Translations under genes and position numbers: made by a program
The notes under the pieces: generated by a model
Told to the model about the DNA's origin: nothing
The model's database searches: none
The model's input: only the letters and a program-made list of their open reading frames with translations
From: Dehalococcoidia bacterium UBA1328
GTDB lineage: Bacteria > Chloroflexota > Dehalococcoidia > Lucifugimonadales > Lucifugimonadaceae
Length of the DNA stretch: 18,010 nt
Direction of reading: 5' to 3'
NCBI GenBank assembly: GCA_002306815.1
Contig: DBTA01000062.1
Location: 1-18,010, forward strand
Shown: piece by piece, positions 1-8,569 of the stretch
Layout of the letters: every line of letters begins with the position of its first letter
Numbering within the stretch: the first letter of the stretch is position 1

Positions 1-1
1 T

Positions 2-28
2 TTTGAAATCCGGATGGTGTCTGCATGA
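2..28 (+). CDS. 3' end of an upstream gene (partial), possibly the ABC substrate-binding protein
   Basis: An open frame enters from the left edge and reads FEIRMVSA before a TGA at 26-28. That TGA overlaps the ATG of the permease in an ATGA arrangement, the same junction seen between the permease and the ATPase at 1677-1680. Families of this type usually have a periplasmic or lipid-anchored solute-binding protein gene just upstream, so this may be its last eight codons. Eight residues cannot identify a family, and another frame has a TGA at 4-6 that could equally end the upstream gene. The call rests only on the overlap pattern. Confidence 0.3.
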   Translation, partial: FEIRMVSA

Positions 29-1680
29 CTATTTCTGGAGTCATTGCAACCGGGTGGCGTGCCACCGACGGTAAAAGACCTCCTGCGTTTCTTGTGGCGT
101 CGGCTGCTGTAGTTGCTATTTCCGCGTTAATTCCCGTTGCCTACCTGATGATTCGTTCGCTCAGTTCGGGATCCGAGTGGGTAGATATTGTTTTTCGGGC
201 GAGCACGCTGGAGGTGTTCGCCCGAACATTTTTATTGATAGCGCTCGTAACGGTAATTTCGATGAGCGTTGCTGTCCCGGTGGCGTGGCTTACAGTGAAA
301 TCGAACATACCGTTACGAAGAGTGCTGTCGGTGGCGTCTGTGTTGCCGTTGGTGATGCCCAGTTTCGTGATGGCAACAACGGTAATCGAAATGTATTCGC
401 CCAAGGGCGTTTTGCAAGGGTGGCTATCGATCGTCGGTGTCGATCGGCTTCCCGACATTTACGGATTGGCGGGGGCAACCCTCGTTCTAGTGCTGATGAC
501 CTACCCGTACGTATTACTAACTGTTCGAGGGGCTCTTAGCCGTATGGATCCTGCGCTTGAAGAAGCAGCTCGATCAATGGGATACGGGCCGATCCACACG
601 TTCCGTCTTGTGACACTTCCGATGCTTCGACCTGCTATAGCAGGCGGTTCTTTACTTGTGGCTCTTTATACGTTGAGTGATTTCGGCGGTGTTGCACTAC
701 TTCGGTACCAAACCTTTACCGCAACGATCATGATTCAATACGAGACTTCGGTTGATCGGACACTTGCCGCGGTTCTCTCTTTGATTCTCGTTGTTGTGGC
801 AGTGATTCTACTGGTGAGTGAAGGATTTACTCGTGGTCGAGGTGCCTATCACCGCAGCACAGTAGGCGCGGTTCGGGTTGCACGGCGGATTGATCTCGGT
901 CGATGGAAATGGCTCGGTGCCGGGGTAGTTAGCGTGCCGGTTGTTATCGGGTTGGTGATACCGGTAGGGGTGTTGTCGCACTGGCTGATTCGTGGGTTAT
1001 TGAACAACCAGGAATTGTTGCCGTTGTTCGTGCCGGCTCGAAACTCGTTGTACGTGGCTCTCCTGGCAGGATTGGTTACTGTAATTGCTGCGTTGCCGGT
1101 TTCGATTCTTGCTGTGCGATTCCAGAGTCGCTTGAGCAGATTCTTAGAACGTTCGACGTATATAGGGTTCGGGCTTCCAGGAGTAGTGGTCGCTCTATCG
1201 CTTGTATTCTTCGGAATCAACGTGGTACGCCCTTTGTATCAGTCGGTCTGGTTGCTGATCTTTGCCTACGGCGTGTTGTTCCTTCCTGCCAGTGTGGGGG
1301 CTATACGTTCTTCCTTGCTCCAGGTGAACCCTCGAGTCGAAGAAGCGGCGCAAAGCCTTGGTCGTTCGCAATGGAGGGTAATCATGTCGGTGACGATTCC
1401 TCTTGTAATGCCGGGGGCGTTTGCGGGCGGAGCAATGGTTTTCTTGTTGACGATGAAGGAACTTCCGGCGACTTTGATTCTTTCTCCGATTGGATATCGC
1501 ACACTGTCGACTTCTATTTGGTCGGCAGCCTCAGAGGCGTTCTTTGCAAAGACTGCTGCTGCGGCGTTGTTGCTGGTGGTAGTGGCAGGAATTCCAACGG
1601 CGTATTTCACCTTGCGGGGACATGGCGATGGATCGGACAGATCGAACGAATTGACTCAGTCAAGTGAGGTAGTTCGATGA
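25..1680 (+). CDS. fbpB: ABC transporter permease, two-domain iron(III)/thiamine (FbpB/ThiP) type
   Basis: A 551-residue, very hydrophobic inner-membrane protein made of two homologous halves, each with about six membrane segments. Each half carries the EAA loop that docks on the ATPase: EEAARSMGYG from residue 179 and EEAAQSLGRS from residue 439, both followed by a TLP/TIPLVMPG-like stretch. This fused double-permease layout and length is typical of ferric-iron and thiamine importers (FbpB, AfuB, ThiP). The ATG at 25 overlaps the stop of the upstream frame, and an in-frame TGA at 4-6 rules out a much longer start. The 3' end overlaps the ATPase start by four bases, which implies translational coupling. 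The substrate cannot be read from the sequence; ferric iron is the most likely, with thiamine, sulfate or phosphonate as alternatives. Because the binding protein is outside the window, the gene symbol is tentative. Confidence 0.85.
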   Translation: MTISGVIATGWRATDGKRPPAFLVASAAVVAISALIPVAYLMIRSLSSGSEWVDIVFRASTLEVFARTFLLIALVTVISMSVAVPVAWLTVKSNIPLRRVLSVASVLPLVMPSFVMATTVIEMYSPKGVLQGWLSIVGVDRLPDIYGLAGATLVLVLMTYPYVLLTVRGALSRMDPALEEAARSMGYGPIHTFRLVTLPMLRPAIAGGSLLVALYTLSDFGGVALLRYQTFTATIMIQYETSVDRTLAAVLSLILVVVAVILLVSEGFTRGRGAYHRSTVGAVRVARRIDLGRWKWLGAGVVSVPVVIGLVIPVGVLSHWLIRGLLNNQELLPLFVPARNSLYVALLAGLVTVIAALPVSILAVRFQSRLSRFLERSTYIGFGLPGVVVALSLVFFGINVVRPLYQSVWLLIFAYGVLFLPASVGAIRSSLLQVNPRVEEAAQSLGRSQWRVIMSVTIPLVMPGAFAGGAMVFLLTMKELPATLILSPIGYRTLSTSIWSAASEAFFAKTAAAALLLVVVAGIPTAYFTLRGHGDGSDRSNELTQSSEVVR

Positions 1681-2837
1681 GGATGCCGTGGAATCGTAAG
1701 CGATCGGATGATTCATTGCCGCGTGCTGAAAACCGGCCAGGGGCACAAACTGAATCTCCGCAGCTATCGGAAGAGACGGGAGTCATTCACCTACAGGGAG
1801 TTGAGTGTCGATATCCGGGAGCCGAGTCACCGGCGATAAAGGATTTCAATCTCCTCATTCATCCGGGAGAGTTTGTGAGCATTCTTGGTCGGAGTGGTGC
1901 AGGTAAAACAACCGCGTTACGAGTTGTTGCCGGATTCGAGCAGGTTTCTGCAGGATATGTGCGAGTTGGCGGTCAGCTTGTTGGGTCGTCGTGCGTGCAT
2001 CTTCCTCCCGACAAACGTCGAGTAGGTCTTGTGTTCCAGGACTACGCTCTATTCCCTCATTTGACCGTGGCGAAGAACGTTGAATTTGGCCTCAAGGATC
2101 TACCTGAATCTGAGCGCGCGTCGCGTATTGCTCCTGTTCTGAAAATGGTCGGGATGAGCGGATACGAATCTCGGTACGTTCACGAGTTGTCAGGTGGTCA
2201 GCAACAACGAGTTGCAATTGCTCGAGCTTTGGCGCCCGGTCCGGTAGCGCTATTGCTGGACGAGCCGTTTAGCAATTTGGATCGACAATTGAGAGCGGCA
2301 CTGCGCAGAGATATCAAGCGGATCGTTCACGAATCGGGTGCAACCACGTTACTGGTAACTCATGATAGGGAAGAGGCTTTGGCAACTTCGGATCGTATCG
2401 CGGTGATGGGGGAGAACTGTATTGAGCAAATCGGAACTCCCGAGGATGTGTACCAAAATCCCATATCGGCAGCAGTGGCGACATTGATTGGTTCTTGTGA
2501 ATTGATTCCAGGGGTTTTCCGCGGTGGCGTCGTGGTCACTGAAGCCGGGGTTTTTCCAACCCGAGTTACTGGCGAAAATACAGCTTCCGATGGTCAGCAA
2601 GTTCTTGCTTTGATGCGAGCATCTGAGTTGGAAATTGAACCTGCCAGGGATGATCAGTATCGGACGGCGACGGTTGAGTTGCGAGAGTTCGAGGGCGAGT
2701 TCAGCGAGTACAGCATACGGTTGAACTCGGGCACGGCACTTCGAGTGCGTCGGCGGGCGAGCGATGACATCGAGGTTGGCAGTAGGGTGCGAACGAAGAC
2801 ACGGGGCGATTCAAAGGTGATTGTTTACCAGGTTTAG
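1677..2837 (+). CDS. fbpC: ABC transporter ATP-binding protein, FbpC/PotA type
   Basis: A 386-residue nucleotide-binding subunit that powers the preceding permease at the cytoplasmic face. Walker A GRSGAGKT lies at residues 71-78, the Q-loop glutamine at 121 (VFQDYALFPHLTV context), the ABC signature LSGGQQQ at 171-177, Walker B ending in D195-E196, and the switch histidine at 229. All catalytic residues are present. Residues from about 270 onward form a TOBE-like C-terminal domain, as in FbpC and MalK relatives. The first 35 or so residues are a charged, proline-rich extension before the ABC fold begins, longer than usual. The ATG at 1677 overlaps the permease stop in ATGA; a second ATG at 1683 is possible. 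Identification as the ATPase of an iron/thiamine-type importer is firm; the exact substrate is inferred. Confidence 0.88.
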   Translation: MRMPWNRKRSDDSLPRAENRPGAQTESPQLSEETGVIHLQGVECRYPGAESPAIKDFNLLIHPGEFVSILGRSGAGKTTALRVVAGFEQVSAGYVRVGGQLVGSSCVHLPPDKRRVGLVFQDYALFPHLTVAKNVEFGLKDLPESERASRIAPVLKMVGMSGYESRYVHELSGGQQQRVAIARALAPGPVALLLDEPFSNLDRQLRAALRRDIKRIVHESGATTLLVTHDREEALATSDRIAVMGENCIEQIGTPEDVYQNPISAAVATLIGSCELIPGVFRGGVVVTEAGVFPTRVTGENTASDGQQVLALMRASELEIEPARDDQYRTATVELREFEGEFSEYSIRLNSGTALRVRRRASDDIEVGSRVRTKTRGDSKVIVYQV

Positions 2838-2872
2838 TGTGTTTGTTGTCGATTTGTTTTGTGGTTCGATGG

Positions 2873-2909
2873 GACCCACCCTTTAACTCCCTCCCCTCGA
2901 GAGAGGATG
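2873..2909. repeat. Repeat-like element, copy A, in convergent gap
   Basis: Between the convergent ends of the ABC ATPase gene and fabF lies GACCCAC (2873-2879), then a C-rich block (CTCCCTCCCC, 2887-2896) and a G-rich block ending in GAGAGGATG (2901-2909). The C-rich and G-rich arms can pair only partly. The order and spacing match copy B at 9790-9829, which also sits between convergent genes. Two similar blocks suggest a dispersed small repeat with a terminator-like or other RNA role. Relationship between the copies is judged by eye. Confidence 0.45.
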
Positions 2910-2920
2910 TAGCAGCTAAC

Positions 2921-2966
2921 ACCCGTCCCCGTCGAAGGTCCCTCTAGTAGGGTCAGGACGTTGGGT
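2921..2966. terminator. Imperfect nested stem-loop, possible bidirectional terminator
   Basis: ACCC-GTCC at 2921-2928 can pair with GGAC (2956-2959) and GGGT (2963-2966) with a three-base bulge. Inside it, CCCT (2940-2943) pairs with AGGG (2949-2952) around a five-base loop. No T-run follows on the plus strand, so a rho-independent terminator in the strict sense is not shown. Its location between two convergent genes makes a transcription-ending role reasonable. Confidence 0.3.
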
Positions 2967-2980
2967 ATGTGATGTTGGAG

Positions 2981-4231
2981 CTAGTCGAATTTTTTGATTA
3001 CGAGGCAGGCGTTTTGTCCGCCGAATCCGAAACTGTTGGAGAGAGCAATATCGATTTTGGCTTCTCTCGCTTCGTTCGGAATGTAATCTAGATCGCACTC
3101 AGGATCGGTTTCGGTCTGGTTAATAGTCGGGTGAAGGATGCCGTCGTTGATGCTCTGGATGCAGGCAATTGCTTCGAGAGAGCCGGAAGCTCCGAGGGAG
3201 TGACCAACCATTGACTTGGTTGAGCTAATAGGGATGTTGTACGCCTGTTCGCCGAACACCGCTTTGATTGCCCGCGTTTCAGATGCGTCGTTGATCGGAG
3301 TCGATGTGCCGTGTGCGTTGATGTAGTCGATGTCGCTGATCGTTACACCGGCGTTTTCGAGAGCTCGGTTCATCGCCTTGGCTGCACCCGAACCTTCGGG
3401 GTGAGGCTGAACGAGGTGATAAGCGTCTGAAGAAACGCCCCAACCTCCGATTTCGGCGTAAATTTTTGCGCCGCGTGCCTGAGCGTGTTCGAGGCTTTCG
3501 AGGATCAGTACGCCGCTGCCTTCGGCGGGAGCGAATCCGTCACGACCCTTGTCGAACGGTCGGCTTGCTAACGCAGGATCACCATCCCAAGTGGAAAGGG
3601 CTCGCATCGTGCTGAATCCACCCATTCCGATCTCGCAAATTCCAGCTTCCGTTCCACCCGTGACAATCACGTTGGCCATACCGCGTCGGATCACTTCGGC
3701 AGCTTCACCGATCGACTGGGTGCTGGCGGCACATGCTGTTACGCAGGTGTTTGTGTAGCCAGTGAAGTTGAAGGCGTGAGAAATATTTGCTGATGCCATG
3801 TTCACGAGCATCATCGGGATGTAATACGGGCTCATTCGGCTAACGCCGCGTTTTACTCGGATTTCGGCCTGTTGGTCGGTTTCAGGGAGCCCGCCTGAAC
3901 CGGTACCCATTAGAACGCCGATACGATCGAGGTCCTCGTCATCGAGATTTAGTCCAGAATCTGCGACCGCCTGATAAGCGGCAACTACTGCGAACTGAGA
4001 GAAGCGAGCCATTCGTCGGGCTTCTTTGCGGTCCATGTAGTCGGAGGTGTCGAAATCCTGAATTTCGCCTGATACGCGGCACGGGAATCCTTCAGGGCTG
4101 ACCAGACTGATTTCGCGAATTCCAGATTGCCCAGACTTGAGTCCGGTCCAGAATTCATCGACAGAGTTGCCGAGGCATGTGATTGCACCTAGTCCGGTGA
4201 CTACAACCCTATTTTGGTTATCGCTGGTCAT
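2981..4231 (-). CDS. fabF: 3-oxoacyl-[ACP] synthase II (FabF)
   Basis: A 416-residue condensing enzyme of type II fatty-acid synthesis, extending acyl-ACP with malonyl-ACP in the cytoplasm. The thiolase-fold catalytic set is complete: nucleophile C167 in VTACAAS, H307 in INAHGTS, K339 in STKS, H344 in MVGHSLGASG, and the glycine-rich GFGGQNA near the C-terminus (402-408). Length is typical of FabF (about 410-415). The start at 4231 gives the usual N-terminus leading into VVVTGLGAITCLG. The gene begins 27 bases after the folC stop on the same strand, so the two are probably co-transcribed; an AGGAA lies about 18 bases before the start, too far to be a convincing ribosome site. No acpP gene is adjacent, which differs from the common fabF neighbourhood. 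A polyketide-type ketosynthase is unlikely given the stand-alone size. Confidence 0.95.
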   Translation of the reverse strand: MTSDNQNRVVVTGLGAITCLGNSVDEFWTGLKSGQSGIREISLVSPEGFPCRVSGEIQDFDTSDYMDRKEARRMARFSQFAVVAAYQAVADSGLNLDDEDLDRIGVLMGTGSGGLPETDQQAEIRVKRGVSRMSPYYIPMMLVNMASANISHAFNFTGYTNTCVTACAASTQSIGEAAEVIRRGMANVIVTGGTEAGICEIGMGGFSTMRALSTWDGDPALASRPFDKGRDGFAPAEGSGVLILESLEHAQARGAKIYAEIGGWGVSSDAYHLVQPHPEGSGAAKAMNRALENAGVTISDIDYINAHGTSTPINDASETRAIKAVFGEQAYNIPISSTKSMVGHSLGASGSLEAIACIQSINDGILHPTINQTETDPECDLDYIPNEAREAKIDIALSNSFGFGGQNACLVIKKFD

Positions 4232-4258
4232 TGATTGGTTTTCGAAGAATTCCTGTTG

Positions 4259-5653
4259 TTACGGCCGGGGCGGAAGTTTGATGTCGGGATAAAGCTCGGG
4301 TTCGATTCCGTGCTCGATTTCGACAATTTCCGACGCTACAAACAGCGATCCAGCCCCGAGGATTAGATCGCCTTTTGAAGCGATTTTCTTTGCTTGCTCG
4401 AGAGCGCTGTGCGTGCTCGAAGAACTAGCGTTGATGGAGATTTTACTCGCGCCCAACGCTTCTGACAGTTCTGAATTGGTGAGAGATTTGGGGTGTCTTG
4501 TTTGTGTAGTGATGAAAATCGGGTTTAGAGCGAGTAATTCTCTTGCTACGGCTGCAGGGTCATGGCCTCTAACTACGCTGAGAATCACAATTAATTTACA
4601 ACGCTTAGGGAAGAGTTTTTCGATGGAGTTTTTGAGAACCCGAGCTGAGGCATCGTTGTGGGCGCCATCGACGAAAATGTTGACGGGGTCGGTCGAGACC
4701 AGCTGGTTTCTGGCGTGCCATTCGACCTTGCTGATTCCTGTGGCGGATTTTGCTGGCTGGGACGTTACGCCGACTTTCGAGAGTTGATTGAGGGTGGCGA
4801 GTGTTGTTCTGGCGTTGTCGATCTGGTGGTTGCCCAGCATCTTTATATGAACCGGGATTTTTTGTTGATCGATTTGGAAATCAACCTTGACTCCGTTGAG
4901 TCCCAGATTCTGTTGATCGTTGATTGAAACTACCGATTCGGATGCCGATAAATCACTGTTGCGTTCTGCTGCTTTGGTTTTGATCACCTCGTTGGCTTCG
5001 GGCAACTGAGGTGAAGAGATAACTGGTACTCCGGGTTTGATAATCCCGGCTTTTTCACTAGCGATCTGTGGGATGGTGTCGCCGAGAACTGCCACGTGAT
5101 CGAGACTGATTGGCGTGATTACCGAGACGAGCGGGGTGATCACGTTCGTTGAGTCGAGTCGTCCCCCGAGTCCAACTTCAATGACGCTAATATCGGCTCC
5201 TGCATTGGCGAAGTGATAGAACGCCATTGCGGTTTCGAGCTCGAAAACCGAGACGATGCCGATGTCGCCATCGGCTGTTACTTTTTCGACTGCTGGCCAG
5301 AGATTGTTCACCAAAGACGCAAATTCTGCTTCAGAAACCGGGGTGCCATTGATCCGTATTCGCTCGGTGATCTTGTGGATCGAGGGCGACGTGAAAAGTC
5401 CGATCTTGTAACCGTTTTCCGCAAGCGCCCAGGCAGTCATTGCGCTCGTACTACCCTTGCCCTTGCTCCCGGCAACATGAACGTACTTCTGCCCGTGATG
5501 TGGATTGTCCAGGTAGGAGAGAAGCCGTTCGATTCGCTTCAGATGGAAGTCAGGCGGATCATTGGCACGAGATTTTCGTTCAAAATCGGCCAGAGACAGC
5601 AGTTTAGAAACTGCTTTCTGGTATTTGCTGCGAACCGTTGTCGTGGACGACAT
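4259..5653 (-). CDS. folC: Bifunctional folylpolyglutamate synthase / dihydrofolate synthase (FolC)
   Basis: A 464-residue Mur-ligase-family enzyme that joins glutamate to dihydropteroate and folates using ATP. The P-loop AGSKGKGS is at residues 61-68, followed by FTSPSIHKITERI (from 87), EVGLGGRLDSTN (159-170), the SLDH/GDT/ASEKAGI block (183-204) and DGAHN (329-333), in the family order. The segment usually reading WPGRLE before DGAHN is here WHARNQL (from 312), so the PGR is missing, a modest divergence. The ATG at 5653 is preceded by a promoter-like pair whose -10 hexamer ends eight bases before it and has no ribosome site between, suggesting a leaderless message. It is divergent from tldD across a 135-base gap and upstream of fabF in the same operon. 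Whether it has both activities or only one cannot be told from sequence. Confidence 0.92.
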   Translation of the reverse strand: MSSTTTVRSKYQKAVSKLLSLADFERKSRANDPPDFHLKRIERLLSYLDNPHHGQKYVHVAGSKGKGSTSAMTAWALAENGYKIGLFTSPSIHKITERIRINGTPVSEAEFASLVNNLWPAVEKVTADGDIGIVSVFELETAMAFYHFANAGADISVIEVGLGGRLDSTNVITPLVSVITPISLDHVAVLGDTIPQIASEKAGIIKPGVPVISSPQLPEANEVIKTKAAERNSDLSASESVVSINDQQNLGLNGVKVDFQIDQQKIPVHIKMLGNHQIDNARTTLATLNQLSKVGVTSQPAKSATGISKVEWHARNQLVSTDPVNIFVDGAHNDASARVLKNSIEKLFPKRCKLIVILSVVRGHDPAAVARELLALNPIFITTQTRHPKSLTNSELSEALGASKISINASSSSTHSALEQAKKIASKGDLILGAGSLFVASEIVEIEHGIEPELYPDIKLPPRP

Positions 5654-5661
5654 AAAGATTG

Positions 5662-5691
5662 ATTATCCCGCTGAACGGCTTGGAATGTAAA
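5662..5691 (-). promoter_or_regulatory. Candidate sigma-70-type promoter for folC
   Basis: Read on the minus strand, TTTACA (5691-5686) and GATAAT (5667-5662) are each five of six matches to the consensus -35 and -10 boxes and are separated by 18 bases. Only eight bases lie between the -10 box and the folC ATG, so transcription would begin at or within a few bases of the start codon. This is a match by eye, not a measured start site. Confidence 0.5.
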
Positions 5692-5788
5692 TTTTGCGCC
5701 GTGATTTGTATGACTTTGTTCGTGCGGTTGCTAGTATTGATCCACTGTCCCGAATCGCAATCTAAACAGGAATAGGCTCGGCAAATTC

Positions 5789-7153
5789 GTGAAATACCGC
5801 GACCTGATTGAGAACGCTTTGAACGGCCATGGTGCCGATTACTGTGAGATACGGATCGAAGAGACTGACAACTCACGTCTCACGTATCGAGGTAAGTCTC
5901 TCGACACGATTGCTCAAACCAGCGGTTTAGGAGGCAATGTAAGGGCCGCAACCAAGGGTGGCTGGGGATTCGCCAGCTTTAACAGTCTTGACGATCTTTC
6001 GGCGAAAGTTGCCGATGCTGTGGCGCAGTCTAAAGCGGTCGGCGGATCTAAGACTGAACTGGCAGAGGTTGAGCCGAAAGTCGAAGTTGTTCCAGCGCAT
6101 GTTGTTGAAGACCCAGCGGAAGTTTCTCTTGATGAGAAAAAACGGCAGATGGATCACTACAACGATCTAGTGTGGTCGGTGACGGGCATCAACAGCGCCG
6201 ACATTATTTACGGTGATACTTCACGAAAGACGTTCTTTGGCAGTTCGGACGGCTCATACATTGAGCAGCAGCAGGTTCATGTAATTTCTCGAATATCCGC
6301 TCAGGCTCGCAATGGTGGAGATGTTGAGCAGGCCGGATTCAGCATTGGATCACAAGGTGATTACGGTCTGGTGAAAGGTCTTGATGACCAGGTGATTGAC
6401 GCAGCCAAACGAGCGGTTGGATTGCTTGATGCTGAAGCTCTTGAAGGTGGAGAGCGGACGGTAATTCTTGATCCGGTTCTAGCCGGCGTGTTTGTCCACG
6501 AGGCATTTGGTCACCTTTCTGAGGGCGACAACGTTTACGAGAACGACAAACTCAAAGAGATAATGTACATGGGTCGGAAGTTCGGTGGTAAGCATTTGAA
6601 CTTCACTGACGGTGCAGCGATTCCCGAGTTGCGAGGAAGCTTCAAGTACGACGATGAAGGAACGTCTGCGACTCGAACTGCCCTGGTAAGGGAAGGCGAG
6701 TTGGTAGGTCGGCTTCATTCTCGTGAAACCGCCGCAAAATTGGGAGAACAGCCAACCGGGAACGCACGGGCGATCGGATACAACTTCCCTCCGATAGTGC
6801 GTATGACGAACACGATTATTGAGCCGGGCGAGGCGACACTGGACGATCTTCTTGAAGGAGTAAAAGAAGGCGTTTACGTTCGCAACTGGTATGGCGGTAT
6901 GACGCAACATGAGATGTTCACGTTCTCGTCAGGTGAGGCGTACATGATTCGTAATGGCGAGATCCAGGAAGCAGTTCGACCAGTAATGCTGACAGGGAAC
7001 CTCTTCGAGACGCTCGAAAACCTTGATGGAATCGGTAACGACCTGGGGATGAACCAGGGTGGTGGTTGTGGCAAAGGAGGTCAGTCGCCGCTCCCAGTAT
7101 CTAACGGTAGCCCGCATATTCGCATCCAGAACTGCCTGATTTCAGGAGCGTGA
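5789..7153 (+). CDS. tldD: TldD metalloprotease-family protein
   Basis: A 454-residue member of the TldD/PmbA family. In E. coli, TldD and TldE form a heterodimeric zinc protease that trims peptides such as microcin B17 and degrades unfolded peptides; TldD holds the active site. Here the HExxxH motif HEAFGH is at residues 237-242 and the third zinc ligand, a cysteine in GCGKGGQ, is at 427, so the metal site is intact. The start is GTG at 5789: an in-frame stop at 5738-5740 and the absence of any other start between leave little choice, and the N-terminus (GADYCEIRIEE) matches the family. No good ribosome site is visible (AGGAA is about 17 bases away). tldE follows after 46 bases. The physiological substrate is unknown and no precursor-peptide gene was found nearby. 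Confidence 0.93.
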   Translation: MKYRDLIENALNGHGADYCEIRIEETDNSRLTYRGKSLDTIAQTSGLGGNVRAATKGGWGFASFNSLDDLSAKVADAVAQSKAVGGSKTELAEVEPKVEVVPAHVVEDPAEVSLDEKKRQMDHYNDLVWSVTGINSADIIYGDTSRKTFFGSSDGSYIEQQQVHVISRISAQARNGGDVEQAGFSIGSQGDYGLVKGLDDQVIDAAKRAVGLLDAEALEGGERTVILDPVLAGVFVHEAFGHLSEGDNVYENDKLKEIMYMGRKFGGKHLNFTDGAAIPELRGSFKYDDEGTSATRTALVREGELVGRLHSRETAAKLGEQPTGNARAIGYNFPPIVRMTNTIIEPGEATLDDLLEGVKEGVYVRNWYGGMTQHEMFTFSSGEAYMIRNGEIQEAVRPVMLTGNLFETLENLDGIGNDLGMNQGGGCGKGGQSPLPVSNGSPHIRIQNCLISGA

Positions 7154-7199
7154 CCTACCTGAATCCGAATCTTCAACTACTTATTCAAAGAGAAGTACA

Positions 7200-8522
7200 T
7201 TGAGCGAATCGCTATTAAACGCAGCAGCTTCGAAGTTCGATCAGGCAGAGGTTTACCGGGTTGAATCGGAGAGTCATCCTGTTTCATTCGAGTCGAACAA
7301 GCTAAAAGAGATTATGCGCCGTGACACTTCAGGGGTGGCACTGCGGGTAATCGACGAGGGCCGGATCGGTTTTACCTCGACAACCGATGCTGATCGAGAA
7401 AGCGAACTCGTGGATCGGGCGGCGGCTTTGGCTCCGTTTGGATCAGAAGCCGAGTTTAGTTTTCCGGAACCGACCGAGTATCCGAGCGTCGATATTGTCG
7501 ATCCAAAAGTTCCCGAGATATCGCAGCAGTCGATGATCGACACAGGACAGCGTCTAATAGAGGCGTTGCTGGACGAATGGCCTGATTTGCTGTGTGATGC
7601 CCGAATTGGCTGGGCGACGGGTCGAGGTCGGATTCTGAATTCGGCTGGAATAGATGTTTCGTATGACCAGACGAGCTACTACTGCTCTCTCGGCGCACAG
7701 CTGATCCGCGGTACCGACATGCTGAATGTCTGGGCTGGATACGGATCGAGTCACCATTTTGGTGAGGATGAGCTTGATCGTTTGTTGCAGACGGTTCGAC
7801 GCTCTCTCAGATGGTCGAAAGAGACAGCACAAGCCGAAGCGAATACAGGCGACTTACCGGTGATATTCACTCCGCGCGGTGTTGGAGCAACTTTGCTTCA
7901 TCCACTGCTATCCGGGTTCAGTGGCAAGAATGTTGCTAATGGCTCTTCTCCACTCTCTGAAAAATGGGGCGAGAAGATCGTGGATGAGCGAATTTCGATT
8001 TACGACAACCCGCTTATTGACGGAGCCAGTGGTAGCCGACCGTTTGATGATGAGGGTGTTGCGAGCCGTAAGCTGGCTCTAATAGACGATGGCATTGCTG
8101 GAGGCCCGTTGTTGGATTTGCAAACTGCGGGCCAACTAGGGAAGAATTCTACCGGCGCGGCGGGGCGAGGTCTGGCTAGCACTCCTTCTCCGAGTTCATC
8201 TGTTATCGATATTGCCGCGGGTGATACTAACTTCGAAGACATGATTTCAGGAGTTAAGGAAGGTCTGATTGTAGAAGAGCTTCTGGGTGCTGGACAAGGT
8301 AACGAGCTTGGTGGGGATTTCCGGGCAAACGTTTCGCTCGGTTACAAGATCGAAAACGGCGAGGTCGTAGGGCGAGTGAAAGACACCATGATTTCTGGAA
8401 ACGTATACAACGTTCTGTCTCAGGTTGAACACGTTGGCGATTCTTCGGATTGGGTTTTCGGATCAATGCGGTCGCCGGCCTTTCAGGTTCTTGGCGTTGA
8501 AGTGGCAGCAAAAGACGAATAG
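7200..8522 (+). CDS. tldE: TldE/PmbA-family protein, non-catalytic partner of TldD
   Basis: A 440-residue TldD/PmbA-family protein. It has the family fold landmarks, for example RPFDDEG at 280-286 and GSSPLSEKWGEKI at 248-260, but no HExxxH motif and no equivalent zinc cysteine, which is what separates TldE (PmbA) from TldD. It is expected to pair with the upstream TldD and shape the protease chamber. The chosen start is TTG at 7200, preceded by AGAGAAG about five bases upstream, an acceptable ribosome site; the frame is open further upstream but no better start lies in the gap. It ends 47 bases before the HEAT-repeat gene on the same strand. Confidence 0.9.
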   Translation: MSESLLNAAASKFDQAEVYRVESESHPVSFESNKLKEIMRRDTSGVALRVIDEGRIGFTSTTDADRESELVDRAAALAPFGSEAEFSFPEPTEYPSVDIVDPKVPEISQQSMIDTGQRLIEALLDEWPDLLCDARIGWATGRGRILNSAGIDVSYDQTSYYCSLGAQLIRGTDMLNVWAGYGSSHHFGEDELDRLLQTVRRSLRWSKETAQAEANTGDLPVIFTPRGVGATLLHPLLSGFSGKNVANGSSPLSEKWGEKIVDERISIYDNPLIDGASGSRPFDDEGVASRKLALIDDGIAGGPLLDLQTAGQLGKNSTGAAGRGLASTPSPSSSVIDIAAGDTNFEDMISGVKEGLIVEELLGAGQGNELGGDFRANVSLGYKIENGEVVGRVKDTMISGNVYNVLSQVEHVGDSSDWVFGSMRSPAFQVLGVEVAAKDE

Positions 8523-8557
8523 ACCGGTTATCAAGATTGGGATTTGCCCTTTAAAGC

Positions 8558-8563
8558 TAGAAT
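8558..8563 (+). promoter_or_regulatory. -10-like hexamer directly before the HEAT-repeat gene
   Basis: TAGAAT ends six bases before the ATG at 8570, and no ribosome-binding site lies between. No convincing -35 box is present at 16-18 bases upstream. If it is used, the message would start on the start codon. It also means the HEAT gene could be transcribed independently of tldDE. Confidence 0.3.
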
Positions 8564-8569
8564 TTACTT

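Noticed and set aside
5213..5662. 149-codon plus-strand open frame antisense to folC
   Set aside because: It overlies the conserved FolC P-loop region and has no family features of its own.
5706..5737. Promoter for tldD with TAGTAT as -10 box
   Set aside because: The only fitting -35 (ATGACT at 16 bases) matches four of six positions, as does the -10; too weak to annotate.
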